Source of the DNA: Paenibacillus sp. 453mf
GTDB lineage: Bacteria; Bacillota; Bacilli; Paenibacillales; Paenibacillaceae
Length of the DNA stretch: 64,000 nucleotides
Assembly: GCF_900116105.1 (NCBI RefSeq)
Contig: NZ_FPAC01000003.1
Coordinates: 124,001-188,000, forward strand
Direction: 5' to 3'
This document shows, in pieces, positions 34,654 to 43,667 of the stretch. The notes beneath the pieces are model-generated. The model ran no database searches. It saw only the letters and a list, made by a program, of their open reading frames with translations, and had not been told where the DNA came from. The position numbers and the translations under genes are program-made. Positions within the stretch are counted from its first letter, which is position 1. Every line of letters starts with the position of its first letter.

Positions 34654-34855
34654 TGGCCGTTCAGCAGCACAAGTCATCTTGCGCTGGGATCTTCAGCATG
34701 GAATTGTCACGATTCCAAAATCCACGAAAGAGCACCGGATTATAGAGAATGCCAACGTATTTGACTTTACACTGTCTGATGAAGAGATGGCACGGATAGA
34801 TCAGCTGAATCAAAATCACCGGGTTGGTCCGGATCCCGATCATATTGATTTTTAA
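34652..34855 (+). pseudogene. C-terminal stump of an aldo/keto reductase
   Basis: The frame reads SAAQVILRWDLQHGIVTIPK, STKEHRIIENANVFDFTLSD and EEMARIDQLNQNHRVGPDPD to the stop at 34853-34855. These are the last 65 residues of aldo/keto reductases, including the IPKST cofactor loop. The first 200 or more residues are missing, and the fragment begins inside the operator palindrome. Divergent HxlR and aldo/keto reductase genes are a common pair. Confidence 0.8.
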
Positions 34856-34867
34856 AACATCAAATTA

Positions 34868-34904
34868 AGGCGGTTCCTAATCTTATAGGAGCCGTCTTTT
34901 TTAA
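34868..34904 (+). terminator. Terminator of the aldo/keto reductase stump
   Basis: AGGCGGTTCCT pairs with AGGAGCCGTCT and is followed by TTTTTT. Confidence 0.85.
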
Positions 34905-35140
34905 GTTCCAAGGATTAAGCCTTGTTTAAACGTGAAAAGTTTGGGACAATAATAAACGGATTACGCATGAATGCAGAGTCAAACTGCAGGTTGTTTGGAC
35001 CTGATTGATAGTTTGTCTGTACGGGCATTTTCAAATTCATCGTTTTAATGATCGCTTAAATATATTGAAGTATGAGGATTCTGCTTAAATAACACGGAAT
35101 GATGCAAAATCCTGGTATGTGAAAAGAGGGCATAAGATTC

Positions 35141-36229
35141 ATGATTAAACCATCCATCTATGGATTAACACTTGATCAAATGGGAGCCTGGCTCGAAGAG
35201 AAGGGTCACAAGAAATCCCGCGCCACCCATGTATGGGAATGGCTCTATAGAAGAAGGGTTACAGAATTCGACCAAATGGAAGAAGTCAATAAAGACTGCC
35301 TCCAGCTGCTGTCAGATCACTTCTCTATTCAAACATTAACGGAGCATACACGTCAGGAGTCCATCGACGGGACGATTAAATTCTTATTCCGTTTGTCCGA
35401 TGGCAACTTGATTGAAACCGTGCTTATGCGCCACAAATTTGGCTTGTCCGTCTGCGTGACAACGCAGGTTGGCTGCAACATCGGCTGCAGCTTCTGTGCG
35501 AGCGGATTGCTCAAGAAGAGCCGGGATCTGAGCAGCGGCGAGATTGTGGAGCAGATCATGAAGGTGCAGCTGCACCTCGATTCGCTGGGTACGGGTGATA
35601 GAGTAAGTCACATCGTCGTTATGGGGATCGGAGAACCGTTTGATAATTATAAGAATATGTCTGATTTCATTCGTGTCGTGAAGGATCACAAAGGGCTTGC
35701 GATCGGAGGACGGCACATCACGGTTTCAACCAGCGGACTGGCTGGCAAGATCAAGGAGTTTGCGGATTCCGATCTGAACGTCAACCTTGCGGTATCGCTG
35801 CATGCACCGAACAATGATCTAAGAACACGTATTATGAAGATTAACAAGGCCATCCCGATTGAGAAGCTGATGGACGCTCTTGAGTATTACTGGGATAAGA
35901 CCAATCGCCGGATCACGGTCGAATATATTTTGCTGAAAGATGTGAATGACCAGCCGGAGCATGCATTGGAGCTGGCAGAGCTGCTGAAGCATAGACGAAA
36001 CCTTGCGATCGTCAACCTCATCCCATATAACCCTGTAGATGAGCACAGCCAGTATCAGCGGAGTGAGAAGGACTCGATCACTTCCTTCTACGATACACTC
36101 AAGAAGCAAAATATTAGCGTAAGTGTGCGGCTGGAGCACGGAACCGATATTGATGCAGCTTGCGGACAGCTGCGCAGCAAGCAGATCAAGAAGGACATGG
36201 ACGGCAGCCGGGAGAAGGTACTCTCTTAA
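35141..36229 (+). CDS. rlmN: 23S rRNA (adenine2503-C2)-methyltransferase RlmN-like radical SAM enzyme
   Basis: The 362-residue enzyme methylates A2503 of 23S rRNA, and in some bacteria A37 of certain tRNAs, at C2 by radical SAM chemistry. The iron-sulfur cysteines are in [13 protein letters not shown], the SAM region has [12 protein letters not shown] and [11 protein letters not shown], and the catalytic cysteine is in [13 protein letters not shown]. The segment [16 protein letters not shown] differs from the usual LGGLKRNL of housekeeping RlmN, so this may be a second, divergent copy. Cfr-type resistance enzymes are related, but RlmN is the better fit. ATG 35141 follows AGAGGG. Confidence 0.88.
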   Translation: MIKPSIYGLTLDQMGAWLEEKGHKKSRATHVWEWLYRRRVTEFDQMEEVNKDCLQLLSDHFSIQTLTEHTRQESIDGTIKFLFRLSDGNLIETVLMRHKFGLSVCVTTQVGCNIGCSFCASGLLKKSRDLSSGEIVEQIMKVQLHLDSLGTGDRVSHIVVMGIGEPFDNYKNMSDFIRVVKDHKGLAIGGRHITVSTSGLAGKIKEFADSDLNVNLAVSLHAPNNDLRTRIMKINKAIPIEKLMDALEYYWDKTNRRITVEYILLKDVNDQPEHALELAELLKHRRNLAIVNLIPYNPVDEHSQYQRSEKDSITSFYDTLKKQNISVSVRLEHGTDIDAACGQLRSKQIKKDMDGSREKVLS

Positions 36230-36241
36230 ACTTGTAATCAA

Positions 36242-36272
36242 GATCCTATGTGATGACATAGGGTCTTTTTTT
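36242..36272 (+). terminator. Terminator of rlmN
   Basis: GATCCTATGT pairs with ACATAGGGTC around GATG, followed by TTTTTTT. Confidence 0.92.
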
Positions 36273-36299
36273 GCTGCAGACTACGAGGCTGCACCAAAA

Positions 36300-36325
36300 A
36301 AAGAAAGGGATTTCTCCCTTTCTTA
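36300..36325 (-). terminator. Terminator of the Ser/Arg/His-rich gene
   Basis: AAGAAAGGGA faces CCCTTTCTT. The A run on the left gives a T run on the minus strand. Confidence 0.6.
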
Positions 36326-36342
36326 CGGCAGTACGTATTATA

Positions 36343-36552
36343 TTAGCTTGAGCTATGTTTTCTGCTCTTGTAATAAGAGGAGCCATGACGATTGTGTCTG
36401 TGCTTGTAATCGGACGAGGAGCCTCTGCGTGAATAACGATGAGAGCTGCTTGAGTAACGTTTACGGGATTTTCGGTCTGAGCTGCTGTATCGTTTACGTC
36501 CATGACTGTGCGAAGTGGAGTGAAGAACCTTGTCGATCAATTTTCTAAGCAT
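36343..36552 (-). CDS. Small Ser/Arg/His/Tyr-rich protein (69 aa)
   Basis: After a short amphipathic start (MLRKLIDKVLHSTSHSHGRK) the protein is made almost only of Ser, Arg, Lys, His and Tyr with short irregular repeats such as SRKRYSSSSHRYSRRGSSS and YYKSRKHSSS. It is strongly basic and surely disordered. No named family is recognised. The composition recalls spore-coat proteins of the CotG kind, which bear Ser/Lys/Arg/His repeats, but the likeness is only in composition. ATG 36552 follows AGAGGTG; the open frame upstream lacks a site. Confidence 0.65.
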   Translation of the reverse strand: MLRKLIDKVLHSTSHSHGRKRYSSSDRKSRKRYSSSSHRYSRRGSSSDYKHRHNRHGSSYYKSRKHSSS

Positions 36553-36743
36553 AATAAACACCTCTTTTATCGAATAGCGTATTCGCATCCTTGACGGGAT
36601 ATGATGAATAATATAACCCACTCGGGCCTTCCCCTAAACAGAGCGAAATTTGCTAAATACCATTTTATTATAGGTGACCAAGCTTAATGCACCCTTAAAA
36701 TAATGTAATCGCTATGTAAAATTTAGTATGTGTCGGGTAGTAT

Positions 36744-36785
36744 AAAAAAAGCTGTCTCAAGTCAATAAGATGACTGTAGACAGCT
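36744..36785 (-). terminator. Terminator of the peptide transporter gene
   Basis: AGCTGTCT at 36750-36757 pairs with AGACAGCT at 36778-36785, and the A run at 36744-36750 is the T tail on the minus strand. Confidence 0.85.
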
Positions 36786-36803
36786 CTTTATTTATGATAA
36801 TCG

Positions 36804-38294
36804 TTATCTAACGCCCTTCATTGCACGCTGGATGATCGGTGAAATAGCGAACAAGATAATCGCGAGTACGATGGAAATTGCCCCGATAATACCGAAATAA
36901 GCCATTTCAGACTCAGGAGAGTATAGCTTTACGACCTGAGCATTGATCGCCTGAGCAGCGGCATTCGTCAAGAACCACAGACTCATCGTTTGAGCCGAGA
37001 AGGCTGCAGGCGCTAGCTTCGTTGTCGCGGACAGACCGACCGGTGACAGACACAGCTCACCAAGCACGACGATGAAGTAGCTGAGCACGAGCCACAGCGG
37101 ATTTACCAGAGTATCGCTTCCGCCGAAGTAGGCTGGCAGGAGGATGACAAGGAACGATAGACCTGCGAACAGAAGCCCGAGCGAGAACTTTTGCGGAATC
37201 GACGGCTGACGGTCTCCAAGCTTAACCCACATCCATGCGAATACCGGTGCCAAGATAATGATAAACAGCGGATTCGCTGATTGGAACCAGGCTGGTGCAA
37301 TCGTAATACCTGCGAATTCCAGCTGAGTCCGATTATCTGCGTAAGAAGCAAGAATAGTTGAACCTTGCTCCTGAATGGCCCAGAACATGACAGAAGCAAT
37401 AAAGAGCGGAATGTACGCAAGTATACGCGAACGCTCTACCTTGTTTGTTTTGGGACTATTGTACATCACAACAAAGTAAGTAGCTGGAATCAGAATACCG
37501 AGAATCCCGACGATGAAAATAAAGGAGTCGAACGTAAGGAGACCGGTCTGAATACCTGCAACCGCAATAATAACAACGACAATAACTCCGATCAGAATTG
37601 AGCTATACAGCTTTTTCTTCTTTTCAGGAGCGATTGGGTTAGCTACCACTGTACCCGCAAGACCGAGGTTCTTCCTCTTGGTCAGCATAAATACGACGAG
37701 ACCAAAGAACATACCTACTGCTGCAACACCAAAACCAAGGTGATAGTTGTACTCACCCAGCGTACCTACGATTAGCGGAGCAAGGAAGCCCCCCAGGTTG
37801 ATCCCCATGTAAAAGATACTGAAACCGGCATCGCGGCGATCGTCATCCGTCGCATAAATATCGCCAACGACACTCGACACGTTCGGCTTCAATAAACCGG
37901 TACCGAGTACAATCAGTACCATAGAGCCAAAGAATGTGGCCACACTGCCTGGAATCGCAAGCAGGATATGACCGAACATGATAAGTATACCGCCGTAGAA
38001 GACAGCCTTGGACGTGCCAAATACCCGGTCGGCCAGCCAGCCGCCTATAATTCCGGACATGTAAACGAGTGAACCATAGATAGACATGATGGACAATGCA
38101 GTAGATTCGGCAATGCCAAGTCCACCGTTTGTTACCGTATCGTACATATAGTAGAGAAGGATTGCTCTCATTCCATAGTAGGAGAAGCGTTCCCAGAACT
38201 CTGTAAAGAATAAGGTGAACAACCCTTTAGGATGTCCAAAAAATCCTTTCTGCGGGACACTGTCGACAATGTCCTTTTTCGTGATGTCTGACAT
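36804..38294 (-). CDS. dtpT: Proton-dependent di/tripeptide transporter (POT family)
   Basis: This 496-residue membrane transporter imports di- and tripeptides with protons. It has about 14 hydrophobic helices and the family motifs ELWERFSYYGMRA-like (FTEFWERFSYYGMRAILLYYM, helix 1, here split for length) and FYMGINLGGFLAPLIVG (helix 5). The ExxERFxYY proton motif is intact. ATG 38294 follows AGGAGGTTATTTC. A near-consensus promoter lies just upstream on the same strand, and a terminator follows. It would feed peptides to cytosolic peptidases such as PepT (59282-60511). Confidence 0.93.
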   Translation of the reverse strand: MSDITKKDIVDSVPQKGFFGHPKGLFTLFFTEFWERFSYYGMRAILLYYMYDTVTNGGLGIAESTALSIMSIYGSLVYMSGIIGGWLADRVFGTSKAVFYGGILIMFGHILLAIPGSVATFFGSMVLIVLGTGLLKPNVSSVVGDIYATDDDRRDAGFSIFYMGINLGGFLAPLIVGTLGEYNYHLGFGVAAVGMFFGLVVFMLTKRKNLGLAGTVVANPIAPEKKKKLYSSILIGVIVVVIIAVAGIQTGLLTFDSFIFIVGILGILIPATYFVVMYNSPKTNKVERSRILAYIPLFIASVMFWAIQEQGSTILASYADNRTQLEFAGITIAPAWFQSANPLFIIILAPVFAWMWVKLGDRQPSIPQKFSLGLLFAGLSFLVILLPAYFGGSDTLVNPLWLVLSYFIVVLGELCLSPVGLSATTKLAPAAFSAQTMSLWFLTNAAAQAINAQVVKLYSPESEMAYFGIIGAISIVLAIILFAISPIIQRAMKGVR

Positions 38295-38320
38295 GAAATA
38301 ACCTCCTGTGACTTTTGCTA

Positions 38321-38350
38321 ATCATACCGTTAGATGTTTTTACCTGTCAA
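38321..38350 (-). promoter_or_regulatory. Promoter of the peptide transporter gene
   Basis: On the minus strand TTGACA (38350-38345) and TATGAT (38326-38321) are 18 bases apart, 27 bases before the start codon. Confidence 0.75.
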
Positions 38351-38825
38351 AAGCTTTCCAGGAGGTAATATTAAGCATCTACCTGCCAATAATCATGAAC
38401 AAAGTAAAAAAGGACTGAATACTTCCTGAAATAACAAGTAAAAATTCAGCTAACGGTGGTTTGTCTCCTATGTAAACGAGAAAGGTATACCCTTCCGTTT
38501 ATTTATACCCATGTGCAGTAAAAAATTAACAAAGCAGCCGAATCTATTTCATAATAACGTTAGATAACGTTAGATTCATCCAATGAATTAATTTCATATG
38601 ACATTACCATATAATGTGCCACCGACAGCACTAAACAATGCAGAATTGCTTAATCTCTGGATTGCTTTGTAACTTTAATACACAAAAGCTAAAATAGGAT
38701 AAAAAAGTCCATGCCATCTCAATCCGTCTATTGTCATTATCAATAATACGGTTTAAAAGGCATGAAACTGGGTTCTCAGACAGGGCCCGTAAGCTTCTGA
38801 AATCAACAAAGGTGGAGGTATGCTG
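38351..38825. other. Intergenic region between divergent dtpT and the WYL regulator gene
   Basis: I see no gene. A tandem direct repeat ATAACGTTAG ATAACGTTAG lies near 38553-38572. CATGCC at 38711-38716 and GGCATG near 38759-38764 could close a large loop. The region is AT-rich and likely holds the promoter for the WYL gene, which I cannot place with confidence. Confidence 0.4.
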
Positions 38826-39734
38826 ATGAATCGCAGAAGACTTGCCATCATGAGATTATTGAATTCTCGCAAGAAATATACGGCCCGAGAGCTCGCGCAG
38901 CGGTTTGAGGTCTCTATCCGTACAATACAGCGGGATCTGACTGCTCTGCAGGAGTTAGGGATGCCTGTGTATACCGAGGTCGGAGCCCATGGCGGATATC
39001 AGGTCTTGCAAAATGGTATTTTACCACCTCTTCAGCTTCGTTTACAGGAAGCATATGGAATCTACCTGATGATGGAATGGTTGGAAAAGATTCAGGACAT
39101 GCCTTACGGCAGTATTAGAGAGGCACTGTCTGAATATTATGCGCATGACCTTCCCTCTGAAGTTCAGGATAGAATTGACCGTACAAAAGAGCATATCATG
39201 TTCATCCCGTCCGTCAAGGCGAGGCCAGCTCCATATACGACGGAGGTGCTGAATGCAGCAATAGATAGAAGGAAGCTGAAGTTTACTTATGCCGGAAGAA
39301 CAGGCAGGAAGCAACACGAGGTATTCCCGTTAGGACTGTACTACGATCATGGCTTCTGGTATATGCCGGCACAGAAGGACGATGGGAAGACGCTGCTGTT
39401 CAGGTTGGATCGGATGGATGCGGCCGAGATGCTGGAGGAGAGAGGTGGAGCGGTTCCTTCCTTGAAGGAGTGGTTTCATCGAAAAGAACGGCCTCAAGGG
39501 CATGCTGCGGTTATTGTCTTTACGGATATCGGACAGAGGCTGGCTGAGAATGATCCCATATTCGCGGACTTGAAAGAAGGGGTATGGAGAGGGGAAATCC
39601 CGGAATCAGAGCTGGCCTATACTGCGCGGCGATTGCTGTCCTATGGTCCCGAGGTGAAGGTGCTTGAGCCTGATCCGCTTAAAGAACATGTCCGATTACT
39701 ACTAATACAGAGCTTGAAGCAATATGAAGAATAG
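38826..39734 (+). CDS. HTH and WYL domain transcriptional regulator (YafY-like)
   Basis: The N-terminus is a helix-turn-helix of the DeoR/HTH_11 type (TARELAQRFEVSIRTIQRDL, GGYQV wing) and the middle and end form a WYL domain, a nucleotide- or ligand-binding fold, with RRKLKFTYAGRTGRK, VFPLGLYYDHGFWYMPA and LFRLDRM. The 302-residue protein probably responds to a small ligand. I chose ATG 38826, seven bases after GGAGG; ATG 38820 is too close to the site. The neighbouring genes are on the other strand, so its target is not evident. Confidence 0.88.
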   Translation: MNRRRLAIMRLLNSRKKYTARELAQRFEVSIRTIQRDLTALQELGMPVYTEVGAHGGYQVLQNGILPPLQLRLQEAYGIYLMMEWLEKIQDMPYGSIREALSEYYAHDLPSEVQDRIDRTKEHIMFIPSVKARPAPYTTEVLNAAIDRRKLKFTYAGRTGRKQHEVFPLGLYYDHGFWYMPAQKDDGKTLLFRLDRMDAAEMLEERGGAVPSLKEWFHRKERPQGHAAVIVFTDIGQRLAENDPIFADLKEGVWRGEIPESELAYTARRLLSYGPEVKVLEPDPLKEHVRLLLIQSLKQYEE

Positions 39735-39762
39735 CCGCTATACCAGCGGCTATTCTTCATAA
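39724..39762. terminator. Terminator overlapping the end of the WYL gene
   Basis: ATGAAGAATAGCCGCT pairs perfectly with AGCGGCTATTCTTCAT. The left arm contains the stop codon. Confidence 0.88.
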
Positions 39763-39819
39763 TTATATTGACGAATCTGAAGATTAATTGTTCCAATGCA
39801 GAGAGGTTATATCATCATA

Positions 39820-41016
39820 TCAAGTCCATCTCAGCAGCTTCTCGGCTGTTCTGACAAAGACCTGGACTCCATACCCGAGCGCGTCATCGTCTATATTAAA
39901 GCGGGCATGGTGATGAGGATAGATAATGCCCTGCTCTTCATTACGGGAGCCCACTCTGAAGAATACACCAGGGGCTTCTTGCTGATAAGCTGAGAAGTCT
40001 TCCCCGCCCATCGCAGGTCGGATCATAGAGATACGCTCTGGACCGAACAGCTCTTCGGCAGCCGTCTGCACGACTTGAGTCACCTCTGTTTCATTCACGA
40101 CGGGATGGTAGCCGTACTCATAGTCGAGTTCATACTCGGCATTATGGGCTTCCGTTATTCCGCGCAATATTCGATGCATCAGCTCCGAAACCTCACGACG
40201 CACTTCAGGAGTGAAGCTGCGAACCGTTCCAGCAAGTTCAGCAGAGCCGGGAATCACATTATATGCGGTGCCGCTAATAAATTTGGTGACAGAGACGACC
40301 AGATGATCGATCGGGTCTATGTTACGTGATGCGATATGCTGTAGATTGGAAACGACCTGTGCTCCGACAGCAATAGGATCTACCGTCATATGAGGATAGG
40401 CTGCATGCCCGCCTTTGCCGGTGATGGTGAGACGGAACGTATCGGGTGAAGCCATGGCCGGGCCATAAATAATGCCAATCTGACCGGTAGGGAGACTCGC
40501 ATCCAAATGGCTGCCAACGACATAATCAACACCTTCCATCACGCCGGCCTTGACCATCTCCTGTGCTCCGCCCGGCAGCAGCTCCTCCGCATGCTGGAAC
40601 AGAAACCGGATTTCGCCATGGAGTGAATCCTTACGCTCCGCGAGGATCTTCGCAACTCCGAGCAGCATGGAGGTATGACCGTCATGTCCGCACGCGTGCA
40701 TTACACCTTCATGAATCGAAGCAAAGGGGATGTCATTCTCCTCCGTAATCGGCAGGGCGTCCATATCGGCGCGAAGTGCCAGTACTTTGCCCGGGAAAGG
40801 CCCAATCAGCCTTGCCATCACGCTTGTAGGCGTTGGTCTGCTCAGTTCAAGACCCGAAATTTGGCTGAGTGTATCAAATATGAATTGTGAGGTTGCAAAT
40901 TCTTCAAAAGAGAGCTCCGGGTGCTGGTGCAAATGTCTTCTCCATGTAATAATTTGCTCCTTCAGCTCTCCAGGGAGAGCACTGGACATACTGTGTGATA
41001 CCGCATCAGTGGACAT
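39820..41016 (-). CDS. M20 family amidohydrolase (N-acyl-amino-acid hydrolase type)
   Basis: This cytosolic metallo-amidohydrolase of the M20D group, related to IAA-amino acid hydrolases and hippurate hydrolase, has about 398 residues. Ligand regions are HACGHDGHTSML, HAEELLPGGAQEMV and MGGEDFSAY, with a dimerisation part containing TGKGGHAAYPHMTVDP. The natural substrate is an N-acylated amino acid or peptide. I chose ATG 41016 (MSTDAVSHSM) since GAAGGAGG lies seven bases upstream; ATG 41040 lacks a site. The regulator gene upstream on the same strand may control it. Confidence 0.9.
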   Translation of the reverse strand: MSTDAVSHSMSSALPGELKEQIITWRRHLHQHPELSFEEFATSQFIFDTLSQISGLELSRPTPTSVMARLIGPFPGKVLALRADMDALPITEENDIPFASIHEGVMHACGHDGHTSMLLGVAKILAERKDSLHGEIRFLFQHAEELLPGGAQEMVKAGVMEGVDYVVGSHLDASLPTGQIGIIYGPAMASPDTFRLTITGKGGHAAYPHMTVDPIAVGAQVVSNLQHIASRNIDPIDHLVVSVTKFISGTAYNVIPGSAELAGTVRSFTPEVRREVSELMHRILRGITEAHNAEYELDYEYGYHPVVNETEVTQVVQTAAEELFGPERISMIRPAMGGEDFSAYQQEAPGVFFRVGSRNEEQGIIYPHHHARFNIDDDALGYGVQVFVRTAEKLLRWT

Positions 41017-41096
41017 AGAAGATCCTCCTTCATTTATCAAACGATATCTATATTACATTCGCGCTCTCTTGCTGCACACCTTCTTCACTTTAGATG

Positions 41097-42461
41097 TTAG
41101 GTAGAGGGCACCTCAGAAGTTACCGCTGATAAATGGATCGAGTAGATTTTTTTGGGGCGACCCCGCAGCTTCTCCTGCTTCTTGTTAGAGAGCGACGCAA
41201 CGCCTTTCTCCACAAGCTTACTTAATATACGGTTTGCGCTCCGCACGGTGATGCCTAAATGATAGGCCATATCCTCCGAAGTGAGCTCATTCGTGTCCGT
41301 CTTGGCCAGTACTCCCCAAATCTTCTGCAGCTGAAGAGGGGAAATGCCTGTAGAACGGCTGATATCCTCAATGTAAGGAGCAAGCTCACTTGAATAGGAT
41401 AAATGGCTCCCCGACCCGAGCGGACCTATGACGTGCCCATTTGCCTGAAGGACGAACGTCCCTTGGATGAGGCTCTCTGCAGACTGCTCGCTGGCAATCA
41501 TCGCGTTTTTTCTTGCTCGGTACATCGTATCTCCGGTACCCCATCCCAGATTAACCCGAAAAGGCAGGTTATCTTCAAGGAAGGACATGAGCCGGCAGTT
41601 TGTAAAATAATCGGTGATCATCTGCAGGTCTTTGAGCGAGCTGATACACTCAAGTCCGTTACCTGTTTTTTGAATGACGAGCGGAATTTTGGCTTCGATG
41701 GTAAACTCCAGAACGCTTTTGTGCAGCAGCATAAGCTGCAGCTCCCGCTGCTCTTGCGGAGTATCCTCGGGCGAGGGATTGGTGAAGCTCAGGTGACCTA
41801 TAACAATTTGATTATCTGCAAGCTGAATCATCTCAATCTCGGTAATGATCTGCTTAATCTGCTGGGAAATGGATTTCTCAGAGGGCACAAGGTAGATGTG
41901 GGGAATCCCGTTCTCCCGCAGAATCGGAACGATATTACCGAACCGGGTAATGCTGAAGTCGATCTTTCCTTCATGCCATAAGTTAAGGTGCCTTGCGGCA
42001 ATTTCCTTGTAGACATGCTGGTGAGAAATCTCTTTCTCCAGCTGCATGTAAGGAACGGTGATTGGAAAGTCCGTATCGGATACCACATGACGAAGACCCA
42101 GGTAATCATTTTCCTCCCATACAAAATCAATCAGCACCCGTGAGAACAGCAGATCAGGCTGACTCAGGCTGATTTGGAACAGGCATTTATATAGATCAGT
42201 TTCACTGATTTCATAGCAAAAGGTGGGGATGGTGAAGCCGCCCCATTTGCCTTCCAGGTACATATAAGCAATCTCCGTAAGCACGATACCGTCAGATAGA
42301 GCACCAACCTTAGGATACAGCTCAAGCAGCTCTGACAGCTTGACGTAGGTATGAAGATGGAGCTCGCAGGTGCCATTCTGCTCCAGGCGGTACTTCATAT
42401 TCTGCATCTGTGAAAGAAAGGGCTCGGCGATAATGACGCCTAAACGAATCAATAGTGACAA
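41097..42461 (-). CDS. Putative sensory transcriptional regulator with C-terminal winged helix
   Basis: The C-terminal 65 residues (TSEDMAYHLGITVRSANRIL, LVEKGVASL, RGRPKKIYSI) form a winged helix likely to bind DNA. The middle has a stretch FRVNLGWGTGDTMYRARKNA that resembles the degenerate GGDEF-like domain of CdaR-type regulators. The N-terminal 200 residues (LGVIIAEPFLSQMQ) recall PrpR-type sensor domains. I do not know a named family. The start is TTG at 42461, or more likely TTG at 42452, ten bases after GAGGAGG. It sits 80 bases upstream of the M20 amidohydrolase, its probable target. Confidence 0.7.
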   Translation of the reverse strand: MSLLIRLGVIIAEPFLSQMQNMKYRLEQNGTCELHLHTYVKLSELLELYPKVGALSDGIVLTEIAYMYLEGKWGGFTIPTFCYEISETDLYKCLFQISLSQPDLLFSRVLIDFVWEENDYLGLRHVVSDTDFPITVPYMQLEKEISHQHVYKEIAARHLNLWHEGKIDFSITRFGNIVPILRENGIPHIYLVPSEKSISQQIKQIITEIEMIQLADNQIVIGHLSFTNPSPEDTPQEQRELQLMLLHKSVLEFTIEAKIPLVIQKTGNGLECISSLKDLQMITDYFTNCRLMSFLEDNLPFRVNLGWGTGDTMYRARKNAMIASEQSAESLIQGTFVLQANGHVIGPLGSGSHLSYSSELAPYIEDISRSTGISPLQLQKIWGVLAKTDTNELTSEDMAYHLGITVRSANRILSKLVEKGVASLSNKKQEKLRGRPKKIYSIHLSAVTSEVPST

Positions 42462-42572
42462 ACCTCCTCGTCCATGACTTGACTAGCCTATATTATACGC
42501 TTCTATGGAAAGCATACACAATGATACGGATGGCTACTGGCTTCAAAGAAAAGATAGCTTGATATAAAAAAA

Positions 42573-42603
42573 CAGGCATGAATCATATGGCGATTCATGC
42601 CTG
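42573..42603 (-). terminator. Terminator after the FecCD permease pair
   Basis: CAGGCATGAATC pairs perfectly with GATTCATGCCTG around ATATGGC; on the minus strand TTTTTTT follows. Confidence 0.92.
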
Positions 42604-42620
42604 CTGTTTGTCCAGGATGC

Positions 42621-43667
42621 TTACATTCTCGAACGCGAAAGTAAGTATAAGAAATAGGGAGCCCCGATAATGGCTACCATGATCCCTGCATGGATTTCTG
42701 AAGGCTGGAGGATGGAGCGTCCAAGTGTATCGGCCACCAGCAGGAGCAGCGCTCCGCCGAGTGCCGAGGCTGGCAGGAGCATGTTATGGCTTGGACCAAC
42801 CAGCCTGCGGGCCAGATGAGGGGCAATCAGCCCGACAAAGCCGATGCCTCCGGTAAAGGCTACACAGGATGCAGCAAGCCCTACAGCGATCAGGATAAGA
42901 AACAGCCTTTCCTTGTTCAGTCCGACACCAAGAGACATCGCCACATGCTCATCCATCGACAGGGCATCCATCATTCTGGAGCGAATGAAGGCAATGATAA
43001 TGAGCATGAGCACCCAAGGGACAAGGACAATGACCTGATTCCATGTCGAGCCCCAGATGCTTCCTGCAAGCCAGCTGGCGATAATGTCATACTTCTCTGG
43101 ATTCAGCCTGAGCATCAGCACAATCATGAGCCCGTTCACGGCTGCGGTAATGGCAATACCGTTAAGCACCATACGGTTGGGATTGAGGCCGTCTTTTTTG
43201 CTGTATGAGAGGGCATATATGATCGCCGCTATCATGAGTCCTCCGATGAGCGCAAGGATGGGAAGAAGAAAGGCAGGCGCATCTGAGTTGCTTGAATAGA
43301 ACGATACATAGATCACGACAACGAAGCCTGCACCTGTGGTAATGCCGAGTATACCGGGATCAGCCAGAGCATTGCGGGATACCCCCTGCAATATACATCC
43401 GGAAACGGCAAGACCTGCGCCGACCAGCATCGAAATAATAATCCGCGGCATACGGAATTCAAATAGGATGAGATTCTGTTTGGCCGTGCCGTTTCCCAGC
43501 AGCGTATTTAGAACCTCAACCGGAGTCAGTTTGGAAAATCCGGTATTTATACTGATTAGCGTAAATACGATTATGAGCAGAGAGAAGCTGCTGAGTACGA
43601 TCCATTGCTTCGTCCTTTTCTTATTCTTACTAGATTGAATTTGCTGTCTAAGTGATTCCTTGACCAT
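42621..43667 (-). CDS. FecCD-family iron-siderophore ABC permease (second of pair)
   Basis: The 348-residue permease has about nine helices and the FecCD signatures EFRMPRIIISMLVGAGLAVS, NALADPGILGITTGAG and GFVGLIAPHLARRLVG. Its ATG directly follows the stop of the upstream permease, so they form one operon and probably one heterodimeric channel. No ATP-binding or binding-protein gene is nearby, so the pair must share those parts with another system, as FhuBG and FeuBC-like pairs can. The Fur box upstream indicates iron control. Confidence 0.9.
   Translation of the reverse strand: MVKESLRQQIQSSKNKKRTKQWIVLSSFSLLIIVFTLISINTGFSKLTPVEVLNTLLGNGTAKQNLILFEFRMPRIIISMLVGAGLAVSGCILQGVSRNALADPGILGITTGAGFVVVIYVSFYSSNSDAPAFLLPILALIGGLMIAAIIYALSYSKKDGLNPNRMVLNGIAITAAVNGLMIVLMLRLNPEKYDIIASWLAGSIWGSTWNQVIVLVPWVLMLIIIAFIRSRMMDALSMDEHVAMSLGVGLNKERLFLILIAVGLAASCVAFTGGIGFVGLIAPHLARRLVGPSHNMLLPASALGGALLLLVADTLGRSILQPSEIHAGIMVAIIGAPYFLYLLSRSRM

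Noticed and set aside
36796..36808. A Fur-like palindrome (GATAA-TCG-TTATC) at the end of dtpT
   Set aside because: It overlaps the stop codon of dtpT, is far from any start, and is shorter than a full Fur box. It is probably chance.
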